Below are positions 46,171 to 57,999 of a stretch of 64,000 nucleotides of DNA, one piece after another. Source of the DNA: Pholis gunnellus (lineage: Eukaryota; Chordata; Actinopteri; Perciformes; Pholidae); NCBI GenBank assembly GCA_910591455.2, contig OU342808.1:6253607-6317606 (forward strand), given 5' to 3'. The translations under genes and the position numbers were made by a program. How positions within the stretch are numbered: the first letter of the stretch is position 1; each line of letters starts with the position of its first letter. The notes beneath the pieces are model-generated. The model ran no database searches. It was not told where the DNA came from and was given only the letters and a program-made list of their open reading frames with translations.

Positions 46171-49100
46171 GCTCAGTTTTTTCTGCTGATCCGATCTGTG
46201 ACTCAAAACGGCGATGCTAGTTTGCATCTAAATTGCATCCGTCTTCTTCTTTTGAACACAAAGTTACGATGAACCAATAAGGTGTCTTGTTTTGTGGCCT
46301 TATGTTCCATAGATAAACCTGGGAGCCAAACCGAAGCCTGAACCTTTCCTTACCTGTTAATGCAGTGCATAATGTAACTATAGGTGCGGTTATGAAACCT
46401 AAAACAAAGAATCCAACACGTGTTTGTACATGTTTTAGTATTAAGAGTCTCTGCTCCTGGCAGTACTTTTGTCAGAAGCACTAAGAGAAATAAAGCACTC
46501 ACTTCACTTCGCTGTCAGTCTTCACATGATTCTCATCTCGGTTCTCCTCACTCTTTGCAAAAGCTCTCCTTCACTTTCAAGAAGAAAAAAAAGACTTCTT
46601 TTCTCTTTTGAAAGTTTTTGTTCTTTCTTTCTCCCAATTGTAAATCACTTTTATGCCCACAGAGCACATACAATCCAGAGCAACCTATTTTCTTTCATCC
46701 CTCTCACTCGGTTCCTGTGTCTGGACTAATAACTCTTCTCTGCCCGTTTGTTTGTTCAATTATTGTGTTCATGCTTTCATATCATCTTTCTTCTCTCTTC
46801 CGTCACTTTTTATCTTTCTCCCTCTCACTCTCCCCCCTTCCTGCCTCGTGCAGATTATTTCTCCTCCAGGAGCCAATCTAGCTGTGATTGATCCACTCAT
46901 TTCTTCTGCATTAGAGTGCCAGAGGAACAAAGCCGTAGTATTAACAACACCAATAAAACTGATGATGGTAATAAAGAAGCACACTAGCATTATCTGCGCC
47001 GCTGATATAAGTAATGGAGACCGAGTTATCTCAGATGGATCCCTCGCTTTCCGACCGTTTCCCCTTCGCTCACACAAATACTAAATAAAGCACACGTACA
47101 CTCTGCAGTGAAAGTTAAATCTACCTAACGAGGCAATTTATGCGATAATCGCGCCATAACTTTTTTTAATTCATGAGGTTTCTTTCTGGAGACTGCCAAT
47201 CAAATCAGCCCGATTCATTGTGGCTCTGGAGCATCAGCGAGATTCCCAGGATCCCGCTGCGGCCTGCAAAGAGCTGACGGGCAGGAAAACGGTTTGACAG
47301 AAGAAGTGTTATTGAAGTGTGATCCAATGCTCTCGTCTCAGCACATTTCACTCACTGGGTGTTAATCAATGGAGTTCGGGTCGTAGCCATGAGACACCCC
47401 CCTCATCAGTTTGTCTGAATGACAAACGAATCCGTCAACTGTTGGCAGTAACACCTCCGGCCGTACGATAAACAAACTTGTACACTGTAGCTCAGCGGGA
47501 TGGTCTCCCACTAGTACCACCTTATCCAATCAGGAAGACTGACAGTTTCAATCCATTTATACACATGTTAAAGAATAAAGTACGTACTTTGTGCCATACA
47601 ATAAAAAAAAATGTTCACAAACGATGGTAAGACAGGAGACTATATATCACAATATTGTTTAGAGCTGAATGGCTCACATTAATAATCTGCTGTTGTTTTG
47701 AAAATGGATTCATTGTTGAAGTAATTCTTCCATCAAAAATACAAAAGTGTGCTGCTTCTCTCTGCTTTATACTGTAGTGAACTGAACAGGTTTTCACCAC
47801 TTTCTTTATCAACCATAAACCAACCAACGATTGATCAACTTCACGCAGAAATAATCAGCAGATCAACCAAGAATGAAAATAGTTGTTTGCAGCAATCATA
47901 AAGCTGGAAGTAAAAACCGGACTGTAACATACCATTACATAAAAATATATCCAAGGTTTTACTAAATTAATAGAAAATAATGTCATTATTATCTAGTGCA
48001 CCACCAATGTGACCCGACAAAAGAATTTCTTACCAGATTTACAGAACTAATTATTCTACAAAATGCTTTATTTTTGGCTGACAATGCACAATGCATTATG
48101 TTCACATGCTTTATCTATTAACAAAATTGAGCTTTTCAGTTAAGCGTGGGAAATGGGAACCAATAAACAAGAGACTGGAATCAACACAGTAGCCCTCCAC
48201 CTCATAACACCGTAAACTATGCAGTTTTTATTGAGAATAGTACTCGTTTGTGTGCTGACTCGGTCCTATGCTAATTTCTGTACTTTGTAGTAGTGTTGTA
48301 TAAATCCGCATTATACTGAAGGCTGATTTTACCATTTTATTTACAGGCTTTATGTGCTTTTCATTGACTAACACTGCCCTCACAATGTGAAAGAATCCAA
48401 TACGAGCTTTAAAAATTACCATAGCGCTGAATCGACATCCCCCTTACAGCACGGCCTGAATTACCACGATCATAGCTTCTGTGTGTCTGGTTACTCACCG
48501 TTTAGTATGCGGTGTGTGTGGTATTTGCTAAAGCTAGCCATGACTACACATTTTCATTTAGTATAAAATAATACGATGCACTTTTTAAGCCAACAAATCA
48601 CACTAAATGTCAGTCCGTTGTGGATTGGGAAAATTGAGCGTAAAGAGAGCGTACGTCGCAGTTCAAGGATTGAACATCAATAATAACACACTGCTAATAT
48701 GACCAGAGGCCTTACAAGGTAAAATACAGTTTCATTCTGTGGGTGTGTGTGTGGGTGTGTGCCGTTCTAGGAGAACGACATCATAAAACTCCCACTGCTG
48801 GCCTGCAGGTAGACGGCTCCAGTCTCGCTGGATTGATTTGGCCAATAATTCTAGCAACAGCTCATTTAGCCGAGACCCGATTCTATGCTTCCCATCAGCC
48901 GGCCCACTCCCCCAGCTTCAGTCCCTCTACCTCCGCCTCCCTCCACCCTCATAGGTTAGTAACGATGGAAAGTAGTCAAAATAATACAAATTAAAAAAGA
49001 TTAATCAATTAGATACTGACGTCTTTATTGAGAAGAGCAGTGCAAGTGTCCACAGCGCTCTCTGTTGCAGGATCAGATCTTGGACTTGTTGTCAGACCCA

Positions 49101-50177
49101 TGCCTACTTTACGCACACACATGTAATATGAATGCATGGGTTTTTGCATTTTTTATAATGTTATCAGAAGGCCAAATGTGGTGGCGTGGGATTTTTTAAT
49201 TGAAGGGGAATAATTCCAGTTTCAGCATTCACTCATCGCCATTTCACCCCCCTCAGAATGATTGGAACCCACCGTCATCTAATATTTAAAGACAAAGTAG
49301 GTTAGAGCAGTTTTAATTCCTCAAAGAGTGGCATCACCGGTTTGCTCAGACGAGGGGTTCACACTGAGGCGCGCAGAGGGAGACGAGAGGCTTTCCTATA
49401 CGGCAACATGAACCTGACCGACCCGTCACTGCTCCGTCATTAGGATTTTCTCCTACACTGTGGCAGAGAGCCTGGCTGAATGAAATAATAGAAAGACGGC
49501 CATGCAGTTACATAAACATGTTTTATTTTATTAACAACAATGCCTTCTTTTAATAGTGGTTAAAAGGTTCAGGGGTTTTGAGGGGGAGGTGAGTCACACC
49601 ATTATCTACACACTCCCCATAGTCCGGGATTGGACAGGCATGTATCTGCAAACAGAGCTTGTGAGACGTAGACTGGCTTTGTGAGGTCCGTTACCCATCA
49701 AACTGAGAATACAATGACAGCAGGGACAATGGTTGCTATGGCGATCTCACCAAAATGCACAATATGACAAACCACAGGCAGCCTTTGAATAAGGGTTGTG
49801 GTTCCCCTCTGAGTGGAAATGGTGACAATTGTTCAGGGGTTTTACATCAAACAGCAGCATGTGGTCCATTGAGACGGTCTGTTCTGCTGTAGGTCTGAGA
49901 TGTATTAATTATGTCTTTGTTGATTTCAGCATCAAAGCTTCAGTTTACCCAAAAGGCCACAGGTCAGTGACCTCGCTAAGAGCACATATTCAAATACATG
50001 TCCACCGGCTGCAAGTCCTAAAAAATGCATCCCCAACCTCAATGATCCCGTATTGCAGAAAGTGAGACATCTCCGTGTCTTTCTGGATTATTCAGCAGGT
50101 GTGGGTGTTATATAAATACCGTGAAAGCATCAGCACGCTCAAACCGTAGAGAAATGCACACCGCCTGTATTAAGCAT
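46171..50177. other. Gene-free stretch with unique-looking blocks
   Basis: No exon with family similarity. 46860-47110 and 47110-47400 are free of recognisable repeats and have mixed A/T-rich motifs typical of conserved non-coding elements, but no conservation data are available here. Confidence 0.4.
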
Positions 50178-50400
50178 AGACTGTATATAAGAAGTGGACG
50201 TAGTCACTGTGACGCCACTCATTGATTTGTGGACTGTCGACATGAAGCCTCGAGTTCGGCGATTTCCCCGTCACCATTTTGGCTTTTTTACCATTTTCGG
50301 AATGCGGAGGAATGACGCCGGATACGGCTCTGGTAGAAGCAGCGACCTGTCAATCACAGTAAGCCCGCCCTAAAGCATAAAGGAGCTAAAACTGAGTTTC
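50178..50400. repeat. Dispersed repeat family A, copy 3
   Basis: Shares 'gcgacctgtcaatcacagta' and 'agcccgccctaaagcata' with 9907-9945, and 'cattgatttgtggactg' with 27198-27214. The 5' phrase 'ggttagctctgtcagcgcc' of copy 1 also recurs, slightly changed, at about 51080-51105. Confidence 0.75.
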
Positions 50401-51147
50401 GGACAGATGGTGAATAAAGGTATATTCAGACAGACAGTATGAGAGAAATTATGTGTTTTTAGAACATTAAAGCATGTAAACGTGTTCTAGAAGTAAAAGT
50501 ATTAATCTGAAAATCTGCATAATATCTCTCCTTTAAGATATCAAAGTGGTACGATAAAGAATTTGAATTAAGTTCATCAAGCGGTTCATGTTTATGTGTG
50601 TGGGAGACGTGGAAAGACTTTAAAGTTACAATAGAAGCTTTGAGAGGGTTGTTCCGGCTTAAATCTCCTGTGTGGAGGATGTTCACCTCACATTCCTGCC
50701 CCACCTGTCAGGATCGGCTGTCGGGTTAGTGAGGGTCCCTCTCTTGGTAAGGAGATGTGCCGAGTGTGGACCCCAAATAATGTGCCTGTAGCCAGCTTTT
50801 CAAATGTAAAAGGTTTTTGATACAATAATCAGAGCATAAACAGAGTGTTCTGAAGATATAGTGGAGTAATGTCTACCTGAAGAGAGAAGGAAGTCACAGT
50901 CTGTGTGTGTTGCATTCTGAGCTTCTCCATGCTTCGTTTACATAGACGGGTCGACTGTGCACTCCTTTTAGTGCATGCGAGCGTGGCCCACTGGTTAGCT
51001 CATGGCTCATATGACGGCTACAGCTAATAATGATCCCGATTAACGGCGTCGCCGCGGAAGCGCCCACCTCAGGTAAACGCTGTTAGCTCTGTCAGCACCG
51101 TCAGCTGCAGGACGCCTGTCTCCATGGAGGCGATAGATATGCTCTGT

Positions 51148-51330
51148 CGGGCTGCACCTAACTTTTGTTAATCGGTTAATCAAATTATTTTTTCGACTAA
51201 CTAATTAATCGATACGATTTTTTTTATTTCTGATTAATATAACAATTTACTCCAAAATGAACATCAAAAACCTGTCAGATTAATAAATCAATCTTCTGTT
51301 CAATCATCGTCTCTTATATATTGAACGATG
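51148..51330. repeat. Fish 'gggctgcacctaac' A/T-rich repeat
   Basis: The motif gggctgcacctaacttttgt is followed by 'ttaatcggttaatcaaatta' and 'ctaattaatcgatacg'. It resembles a widespread fish repeat starting 'gggctgcaactaacgatta'. Non-coding. Confidence 0.5.
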
Positions 51331-53106
51331 TCTGATCAGAAAAACACTGGACCTTAATTCCAAAAGGTTTGCTGCGACACATGAAAGATGAATTCAATAA
51401 CTAAATACAATAAACAGTCGGCGCTGTCTTGCTGCCTTTGTCATCTGGATAAAGCGCTCCGGGTTGCTTTCACATTGGGAAGTGTTTGTGCATCCCAGTG
51501 GTACTGCTGTGATGAGCCATTTCCAATTTGAGGAGCATACAAAGCACAACATTGTTGTGTCTCTCTCTGAAATACTTCCACACTTTAGAGGATATTATAG
51601 AGGGGATATTTTTCTGAAAATGCAAATGTATGCATGTGTACATCCACAGCAGTTGATTCATCAACATTTTTATTTTTCAGGGTAAAAACATTTTTGCAAT
51701 ATTTCTGTCATTTCCACTCAGGTTTTTAAAGCCCAAATTCTAAAATATGGATAAAAACTGTTGGATGGAAATGCACCTACTGACTGTAAAAAGTTTCTAC
51801 CAAACTGTACCGACTTGTGTTTAAAGCCTCCCCCCTCTGTTCCGGATGAAGTGTTTATTTAAAAATGTGTCACTGTCCAAATGTTAGCTTTGTTGGTCAC
51901 ACAAACACCGTAACCGTAAATATGACAACAGCGTCTGTGTTTTGACAGATTGCCGACTTAAACCAATAACTGGCGTGACATTAAATGAAATTAACAGTCT
52001 ATTCACCAGACGTATTTGTACCATCAACTCATAACCGTTAGCGGATCTCGCCTCTGTTTATATACTGCAGCAGAGCACTGTCCCTCTCCAGCCCTCCATC
52101 CCTTTAAAGGTCAGCACTGTCTAGATGAGTTTGCTCCTTCTCAATGTCACACATTTTATTTGTCAAAAGTTTACAGAGTTGGACTCAACAAGAGCCCCAG
52201 GAGTTCAATTTCAACAAGATATGCCAGACACTGGGTGGCACAGAGGAAACTGCACCATCCCACCACTGCACAAAGCAAATCTCAGACTTAGCTGAGCGCC
52301 CAATCAAACAACAGGGTTTACTTTTTTTTGGCGTGGGAAGCAAATAATTATTGTCACGGCAGCAGCAACTCCTATAAGGGCCATAACGCATGGGGAAATA
52401 ACTAGGAAGAAGGAAATAATACGCAGCAAAGTCTCTTAACTAATCAACGGTAGCGGTGACACTTTGTTTTCATTAAAGTATTAGGAAAACAAATACCCAC
52501 ACAAACACAGATGTGTCCTCGTCCCACAGCACCTTCTGTCGTTAGCTATGCAGCATCATCTGCTGCTCTCGCTGAAGACACCACACTGTTGCATTAATTG
52601 TTAGTTTTGCTTTTTCTGGGTGTGTGTTTTTTTATAATGACCCTTCACAAGCTACAAATATCTTTCCTCGAGGCTCCATGAGTGACAAGGGGAAAATGCA
52701 TGACCCTCTCTCCACCCAAAGTAACCATGTTTTAGTGAGATTGGAAACTGAAATTCTAAGAATAAATAAAGGCTTTGTGTATATCTTATCCAAACATTGC
52801 GTGAACCCATTTATGTTGACTGTAGTCAATTGAAGGTGAAGAAGAACAAAGGTCCGTTGTACCCGTTAATCACACCCTATAGCGCGGAGCGGCCTGCGGC
52901 AGACCTAGCAGAAGATGGTTTTCTGGTGTGGGACCTTCGTACGAGCTCTTCTTGTTTGGGTCGGGCTGCGTATGAGAAAGTGTCTGCATGTTGTGCCCTC
53001 TCAAAGAAAAACAAGCGCTCCGGTCCGGCTCCAACGTGCATGTAACGTAAAGAGAAATAGTGCCATAACAGTGCCACTGGTTTCTTCCACATCATGATAG
53101 CAACGG

Positions 53107-53190
53107 TACAGAAACTAGAGTTACCGGCCCGCGGTTGTATGCACCCGCCAACGAGTCAAGTTACAGTTAACATCAATGTCTGTCAAAATA
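53107..53190. repeat. Dispersed repeat family B, copy 2 (partial)
   Basis: Starts gaaactagagttaccggccc and includes acatcaatgtctgtc. Truncated just before the hAT-like element. Confidence 0.7.
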
Positions 53191-53354
53191 TAACAGAGGA
53201 GGTCTCTTTCATTCCCTAACACAACGACATACAAAATAGTGCTGGGCCGGTACACCGGTTTTAATTTCCTGTATGATATGGATTTTTCACACACCGCCAT
53301 GCCGGTGCATAGCCGAAACAACTGCTGTCACTCTTTAACAGGCAGCAGAATATA

Positions 53355-54962
53355 CAGGACTGTCTCAGAAAATTTGAATATTGTGATAAAGTTCTTTATT
53401 TTCTGTAATGCAATTAAAAAAACAAAAATGTCATGCATTCTGGATTCATTACAAATCAACTGAAATATTGCAAGCCTTTTATTCTTTTAATATTGCTGAT
53501 TATGGCTTACAGCTTAAGAAAACTCAAATATCCTATCTCTAAATATTAGAATATCATGAAAAAGTATACTAGTAGGGTATTCAACTAATCACTTGAATCG
53601 TCTAATTAACTCGAAACACCTGCAAGGGTTTCCTGAGCCTTGAAAAACACTCAGCTTGGTTCAGTAAACTAAATCACAAGTATGGGGAAGACTGCTGATC
53701 TGACTGCTGTCCAGAGGACCATCATTGACACCCTCCATCAGGAGGGTAAGACACAAAAAGAAATTTCTCAAAGAGCAAGCTGTTCACAGAGTGCAGTTTC
53801 AAAGCACATCCACAAAAAGTCTGTTGGAAGGGGGAAATGTGGCAGGAAACGCTGCACAACCAAGAGAGATGACCGCAGCCTTAACAGCATTGTGAAGAAG
53901 AGTCGCTTCCAGAATTTGGGGGAGCTTCAAAGACAGTGGACTGAAGCTGGAGTCCAGGTATCAAAAGCCACTGTTCACAGACGTGTCCGGGAAATGGGCT
54001 ACAATAGCCGTATTCCCATGGTCAAGCCACTTCTGAACTCAAGACAACGGAAGAAGCGTCTGACTTGGGCTATGGAAAAGAAGCACTGGACAGTTGCAGA
54101 GTGGTCCAAAGTCCTCTTTTCAGACGAAAGCAAGCGTTGTATTTCATTTGGAAGTCAAGGCGCCAGAGTCTGGAGAAAGGCTGGAGAGGCGCAAAATCCA
54201 AGTTGCTTGAAATCCAGTGTGAAGTTCCCACAGTCAGTGATGGTTTGGGGAGCCATGTCAGCTGCTGGTGTTGGTCCACTGTGTTTCATCAAGTCCAGAG
54301 TAAATGCAGCTGTGTACCAAGAGATTTTAGAGCACTACATGCTTCCGTCTGCTGAAAAGCTCTATGGAGATGAGGATTTCATTTTCCAGCATGATCTGGC
54401 ACCTGCCCACAGTGCCAAAACCACCAGTAACTGGTGTACTGACCATGGCATTACTGTCCTCGATTGGCCTGCCAATTCCCCTGACCTGAACCCCATAGAG
54501 AATTTGTGGGGTATTATGAAGAAGAAGCTGAAAGACACCAGACCCAACAATGCAAATGAGCTAAAGGCCGCTATTGAAGCATCCTGGGCATCCATAAACC
54601 CTCAGCAATGCCACAGGCTGATTGCCTCCATGCCACGCCGCATTGATGCAGTAATCCGTGCAAAAGGATTCCCAACCAAGTACTGAGTGCATTAATGGAC
54701 ATTTTCAGATGTTTGATTTTGTTTTGCTGTTATAAATCTTTTTTTTTACTTGGTCTGAGGAAATATTCTAATTTTTGGAGATAGGATTTTTGAGTTTTCT
54801 TAAGCTGTAAGCCATAATCAGCAATATTAAAAGAATAAAAGGCTTGCAATATTTTAGTTGATTTGTAATGAATCCAGAATGCATGACATTTTTGTTTTTT
54901 TAATTGCATTACAGAAAATAAAGAACTTTATCACAATATTCTAATTTTCTGAGACAGTCCTG
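53355..54962 (+). mobile_element. Tc1-like transposon, complete, with intact transposase
   Basis: 1608 bp, starting CAGGACTGTCTCAG and ending with its complement CTGAGACAGTCCTG, flanked on both sides by TA (53353-53354 and 54963-54964), the Tc1/mariner target duplication. The inverted repeats run about 210 bp each (left to about 53565, right from about 54750) with only scattered mismatches visible. It is inserted inside a hAT-like remnant. Complete ends, matching TA sites and an unbroken frame suggest a young, possibly mobile copy. Confidence 0.95.
53682..54686 (+). CDS. Tc1-family transposase, 334 aa, uninterrupted
   Basis: Cut-and-paste transposase acting on the 210-bp inverted repeats that flank it. 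The N-terminal half has a helix-turn-helix pair (residues about 9-45, around KTQKEISQRASCSQSAVSKH), a basic linker, and a second helical domain (about 65-110, around LQRQWTEAGVQVSKATVHRR). The catalytic DDE residues are visible in VLFSDESK (about 143-150), FQHDLAPAHS (about 234-243) and SPDLNPIENLWG (about 266-277); the spacing of the last two is consistent with the DD34E class. The length is usual for the family (about 340 aa). The ATG lies in 'cacaagtATGgggaag' after a 327-bp 5' region containing the inverted repeat. It has no stop or frameshift, unlike the two other Tc1 copies in this window. Activity is not shown by the sequence alone. Confidence 0.95.
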   Translation: MGKTADLTAVQRTIIDTLHQEGKTQKEISQRASCSQSAVSKHIHKKSVGRGKCGRKRCTTKRDDRSLNSIVKKSRFQNLGELQRQWTEAGVQVSKATVHRRVREMGYNSRIPMVKPLLNSRQRKKRLTWAMEKKHWTVAEWSKVLFSDESKRCISFGSQGARVWRKAGEAQNPSCLKSSVKFPQSVMVWGAMSAAGVGPLCFIKSRVNAAVYQEILEHYMLPSAEKLYGDEDFIFQHDLAPAHSAKTTSNWCTDHGITVLDWPANSPDLNPIENLWGIMKKKLKDTRPNNANELKAAIEASWASINPQQCHRLIASMPRRIDAVIRAKGFPTKY

Positions 54963-55314
54963 TATTGTTTGCCGCTCAGAACGCTTCAGTCGGAGCTAGT
55001 TGATTAGACTGTATTGAGAGGGACCCCTAATCATGGTTATAACAACAATTAATAACACAAAACTAACTCTCTAACAGGTCAAAACACCACGACACAACAG
55101 TTTGAGACACAAACAATTTGTAACACTAATAATTGTACATTTATGAAATTACACTGCCGAACGGCATGCTGGGTACAGCTCGCTAGCTAGCCCGTTAGCA
55201 CAACAGTCTGTTAACAGCGAGAGGCTCCGTCGCTACAGTAACGCTACATTAAAGAACAGAAAAGAGCGATGCAGGATGAACAAAGACAGACCAGAGATGC
55301 ACCGATAGAGTCTG

Positions 55315-55505
55315 TGCCCAAGAGAGGAGCTGTGTCTGCTGTTTGGAAGTGTTTTGGTTTTAAAAAGTCTGCAATATATAGTCTTTTGGACGTCAAAGTT
55401 TGTTGAGCCACTGTTGTTTCCGCTGGTGGTAACACAAGCAACTTACTCCATCACCTCAGCAGAAAACATGTGTTGGAATACCAAGAGTGTGATTATGGTC
55501 GTCGG
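55315..55505 (+). pseudogene. hAT transposase fragment: BED zinc finger
   Basis: The frame reads GAVSAVWKCFGFKKSA, a stop near 55408, then ATVVSAGGNTSNLLHHLSRK and H. The WK.FGF, GGNTSNLxxHL and final His pattern is that of BED fingers in hAT transposases. One Cys ligand position is lost around the stop codon. Confidence 0.75.
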
Positions 55506-55570
55506 ATTCGAGGTCAACCAGTAACGTTGGCACGAGTGAAACAGTGAAGCCAAAAGGGTCAGACATCGCT

Positions 55571-55800
55571 TGAAGAGGCATTTGCTCGAAGCACTGCATA
55601 GGACAAGAAAAGCAAGCGGTGGAGCGACATTACGAATGCAATAACGATCCAGCTATGCAAGGACATGGTCCCGCTACAGACAGTCGAGAAAGTCGGGCTC
55701 AGAGCGATGATTAAAACACTGGATTCAAGGTACGTCTTACCGGGGCGAAAATACTTCAGCCAAACTGCTATCCCAACATTATACGAACAAACGAACACAC
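55571..55800 (+). pseudogene. hAT transposase fragment: region after the BED finger
   Basis: The frame gives KRWSDITNAITIQLCKDMVP, then LQTVEKVGLRAMIKTLDSRY and VLPGRKYFSQTAIP. This matches the 'ITDAVTYCIAKDMLPIYTVEKPGF..ML..DPQY.LPSRKYFS' segment that follows the BED finger in hAT transposases. The rest of the transposase, including the catalytic core and dimerisation domain, is absent. Confidence 0.8.
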
Positions 55801-57785
55801 CCTCTAGTATGCAAAGCCTTTATACATGATGACATTAAAATGTCTCTATATTCTATGTACTCCTGACAGTAGAGTAAGCCATTATAAACCTATATAAAGA
55901 CACAGTCAGGGGAGAGAAAGAAATACCGTGAAACTGTCAGAATCTTAAAAAATACCGTGATACACATTTTGGGTCATACCACCCAGCCAGCACTAATACA
56001 GAACCGTATTGTACCGTGTGAAGGATGCACCTTTCTTTCATGTCTCCAAAGCATTTGCAAAGCCATACGCAAGCAATAATAAATGATAAACCTGACAGCA
56101 TGGTTTGGCTGATTTGCCTTGAATTGGCTTGCTATCAATAAAAGTCAATTCTGTCATTGAAACTGGTACTCAAGGTGGGAAAGTATTTTGTCTGGAAGTT
56201 AAAGCTAGTGAAGCAAAGGTTAAATGTAGTGACAGTGAGTCTGAAGGAAATCTGATAAATTACTGACTTTTGGGCTTTCTAATTGTCCAATCTATAGCTT
56301 GTACCAGGACTGGCTGTTTTTCTGCTCAACCGGTTCAGTAAATTAACTGCACTGTGTGCTGTATGGATCTGACAACATCTTACATTGCCTGTGCAGTGAT
56401 ATGCACTCCTGGTTTAAAAGTAAAGACCTAAATCTCCCCTTACAAAACCATGTGTGGAAACTTAATTCAATTTCTACGTCGCTTTGAATTTAACAACTCT
56501 CAAAAGAATGAGGGATGCGTGACGGATTCACAGGGTGCGGTGCTGATTGGCTCTTATAACGGGTCGGGAGGGTCCGAGTAATAATAAACGCTGACCCACG
56601 CATCGCTAGCGCCCGAGCCTATTTCCCGGCAATTATGTGGTAGCTGGCAGGTAATTGGGATTTGGGTTTGGGACGGATGACTGATCATGCCACCGATACT
56701 TCCCCGTTTCATCCATCTTTTTTTGCTGCCTGGGTCTGGCTTCTGTTAAAAAAAAACACTTGAATGGCCTTTGTACTGTAATGCAGACACCACTCATCTG
56801 CGAGCAGCCTCCGGGGATCTTGGAGCAACCGGGCTTTAAAGTCAAAGACAGTCAGAGGATAGAGAGCAAGGAAACAACTGCTGACGAAAGATAAGGAGGG
56901 ATAAAAGAAAAGATAAAAGAAAAGAAGAAGCGGAAGTTCTTTGACAGACTCACCTTGGGTCTGATAGGCCCGACACCGAGGGCATGTATTAAGACACTCT
57001 AAAATTACTTTTGACAACCGTTGACGACCTTAAATCCACCCACTTAATCTTCAGCATTATTTTTCACTCAGGGCAAACTTTCTAAGACGCCTCCACAAAT
57101 TGAGTTTTACATGTTTCTTGTTTTGGAAATAGCACATAATCAGGTTCTGCTTTTATTGATATCCAAGCTGTTGATACGTTCCATTATTAACTGAACATGC
57201 ACGGCACTTAGTACAGAACTTAAAGCTTTTCTCTGACTGTGGACGGTCACTGTGCTTAAGTGTGACCAAATTGCTAACGAGATAGTCAGCAGTAGTGTCA
57301 ATAACATGAATTCCTGGATCGTAAATGTTCTTCGGCAAGATTGTTCCCCAAGCGTGCTGAAGGAAGTGTACTGGTGGTGATGCTACTCTAAAAGACAAAT
57401 AATTGAGGACTGCTTTAATTGAATTAATTCATCAATACAATTATGCTATCTGCTCTTATCTTAAGTGTTATTGTGTCGTAAATGTGACTTTGTTAAACAT
57501 ATGCCCACAGCCTCTAAAGTTTACTTTGCCTTCAATGTGGAAGTGCAGCAGCATTTATTTAAGGACAAAGTGAAACCTACACTCCATTTACCACCACTTG
57601 ACAGCTTTACTGTTAATTTATTTTCCGATCCGACCGCCAACACCTGTCTGCTCTGAGCGCATCCACAGTCACTCTCTTTCAAACGCCCACATTACACAAC
57701 TAGCATATGCATCACAATGCGTCAACACGCTATTAAACAGGACTGAAACACTGCATGTTTAAAAGACATGTGCAGGAAAATTTGA

Positions 57786-57990
57786 ATATATACAGAAAAC
57801 TAGAATTACCACCTCGCGGTTGTACGCCTCTGCCGATCAGTCATGTTGCAGTTTACATCCATGTCCAAAATGTCATCAATTCATCATTTCACCCTATTAG
57901 ACAACTGTGTGAATTCGTCATAATTGGCATGTACATTCTTGAGTTATGGCCAAAAACGTGTTTTGTGAGGTCACAGTGACCTTTGACAGA
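57786..57990. repeat. Dispersed repeat family B, copy 3
   Basis: Starts gaaaactagaattaccacct, then cgcggttg, and includes 'cagtcatgttgcag', 'catgtccaaaatgtcatc' and 'gaggtcacagtgacctttga'. Matches copy 1 along its length. Confidence 0.8.
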
Positions 57991-57999
57991 CACCTTGAA

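Larger units (their letters stand above)
53238..55995 (+). mobile_element. hAT-like transposon remnant, interrupted by a Tc1-like element
   Basis: The left end tagtgctgggccggtacacc and the right end (cataccacccagccagcact, then a) are imperfect inverted partners of the 'CAGTGCTGGGCGGTATACC' type. After removing the Tc1-like insertion (53355-54962) about 1.15 kb remains, holding a BED-finger piece and a C-terminal transposase piece. The catalytic core is deleted, so it is non-functional. Confidence 0.75.

Noticed and set aside
56709..57017. Minus-strand frame with CAAG|gtgagtctg donor near 56955
   Set aside because: No acceptor-bounded exon or family similarity; probably chance.
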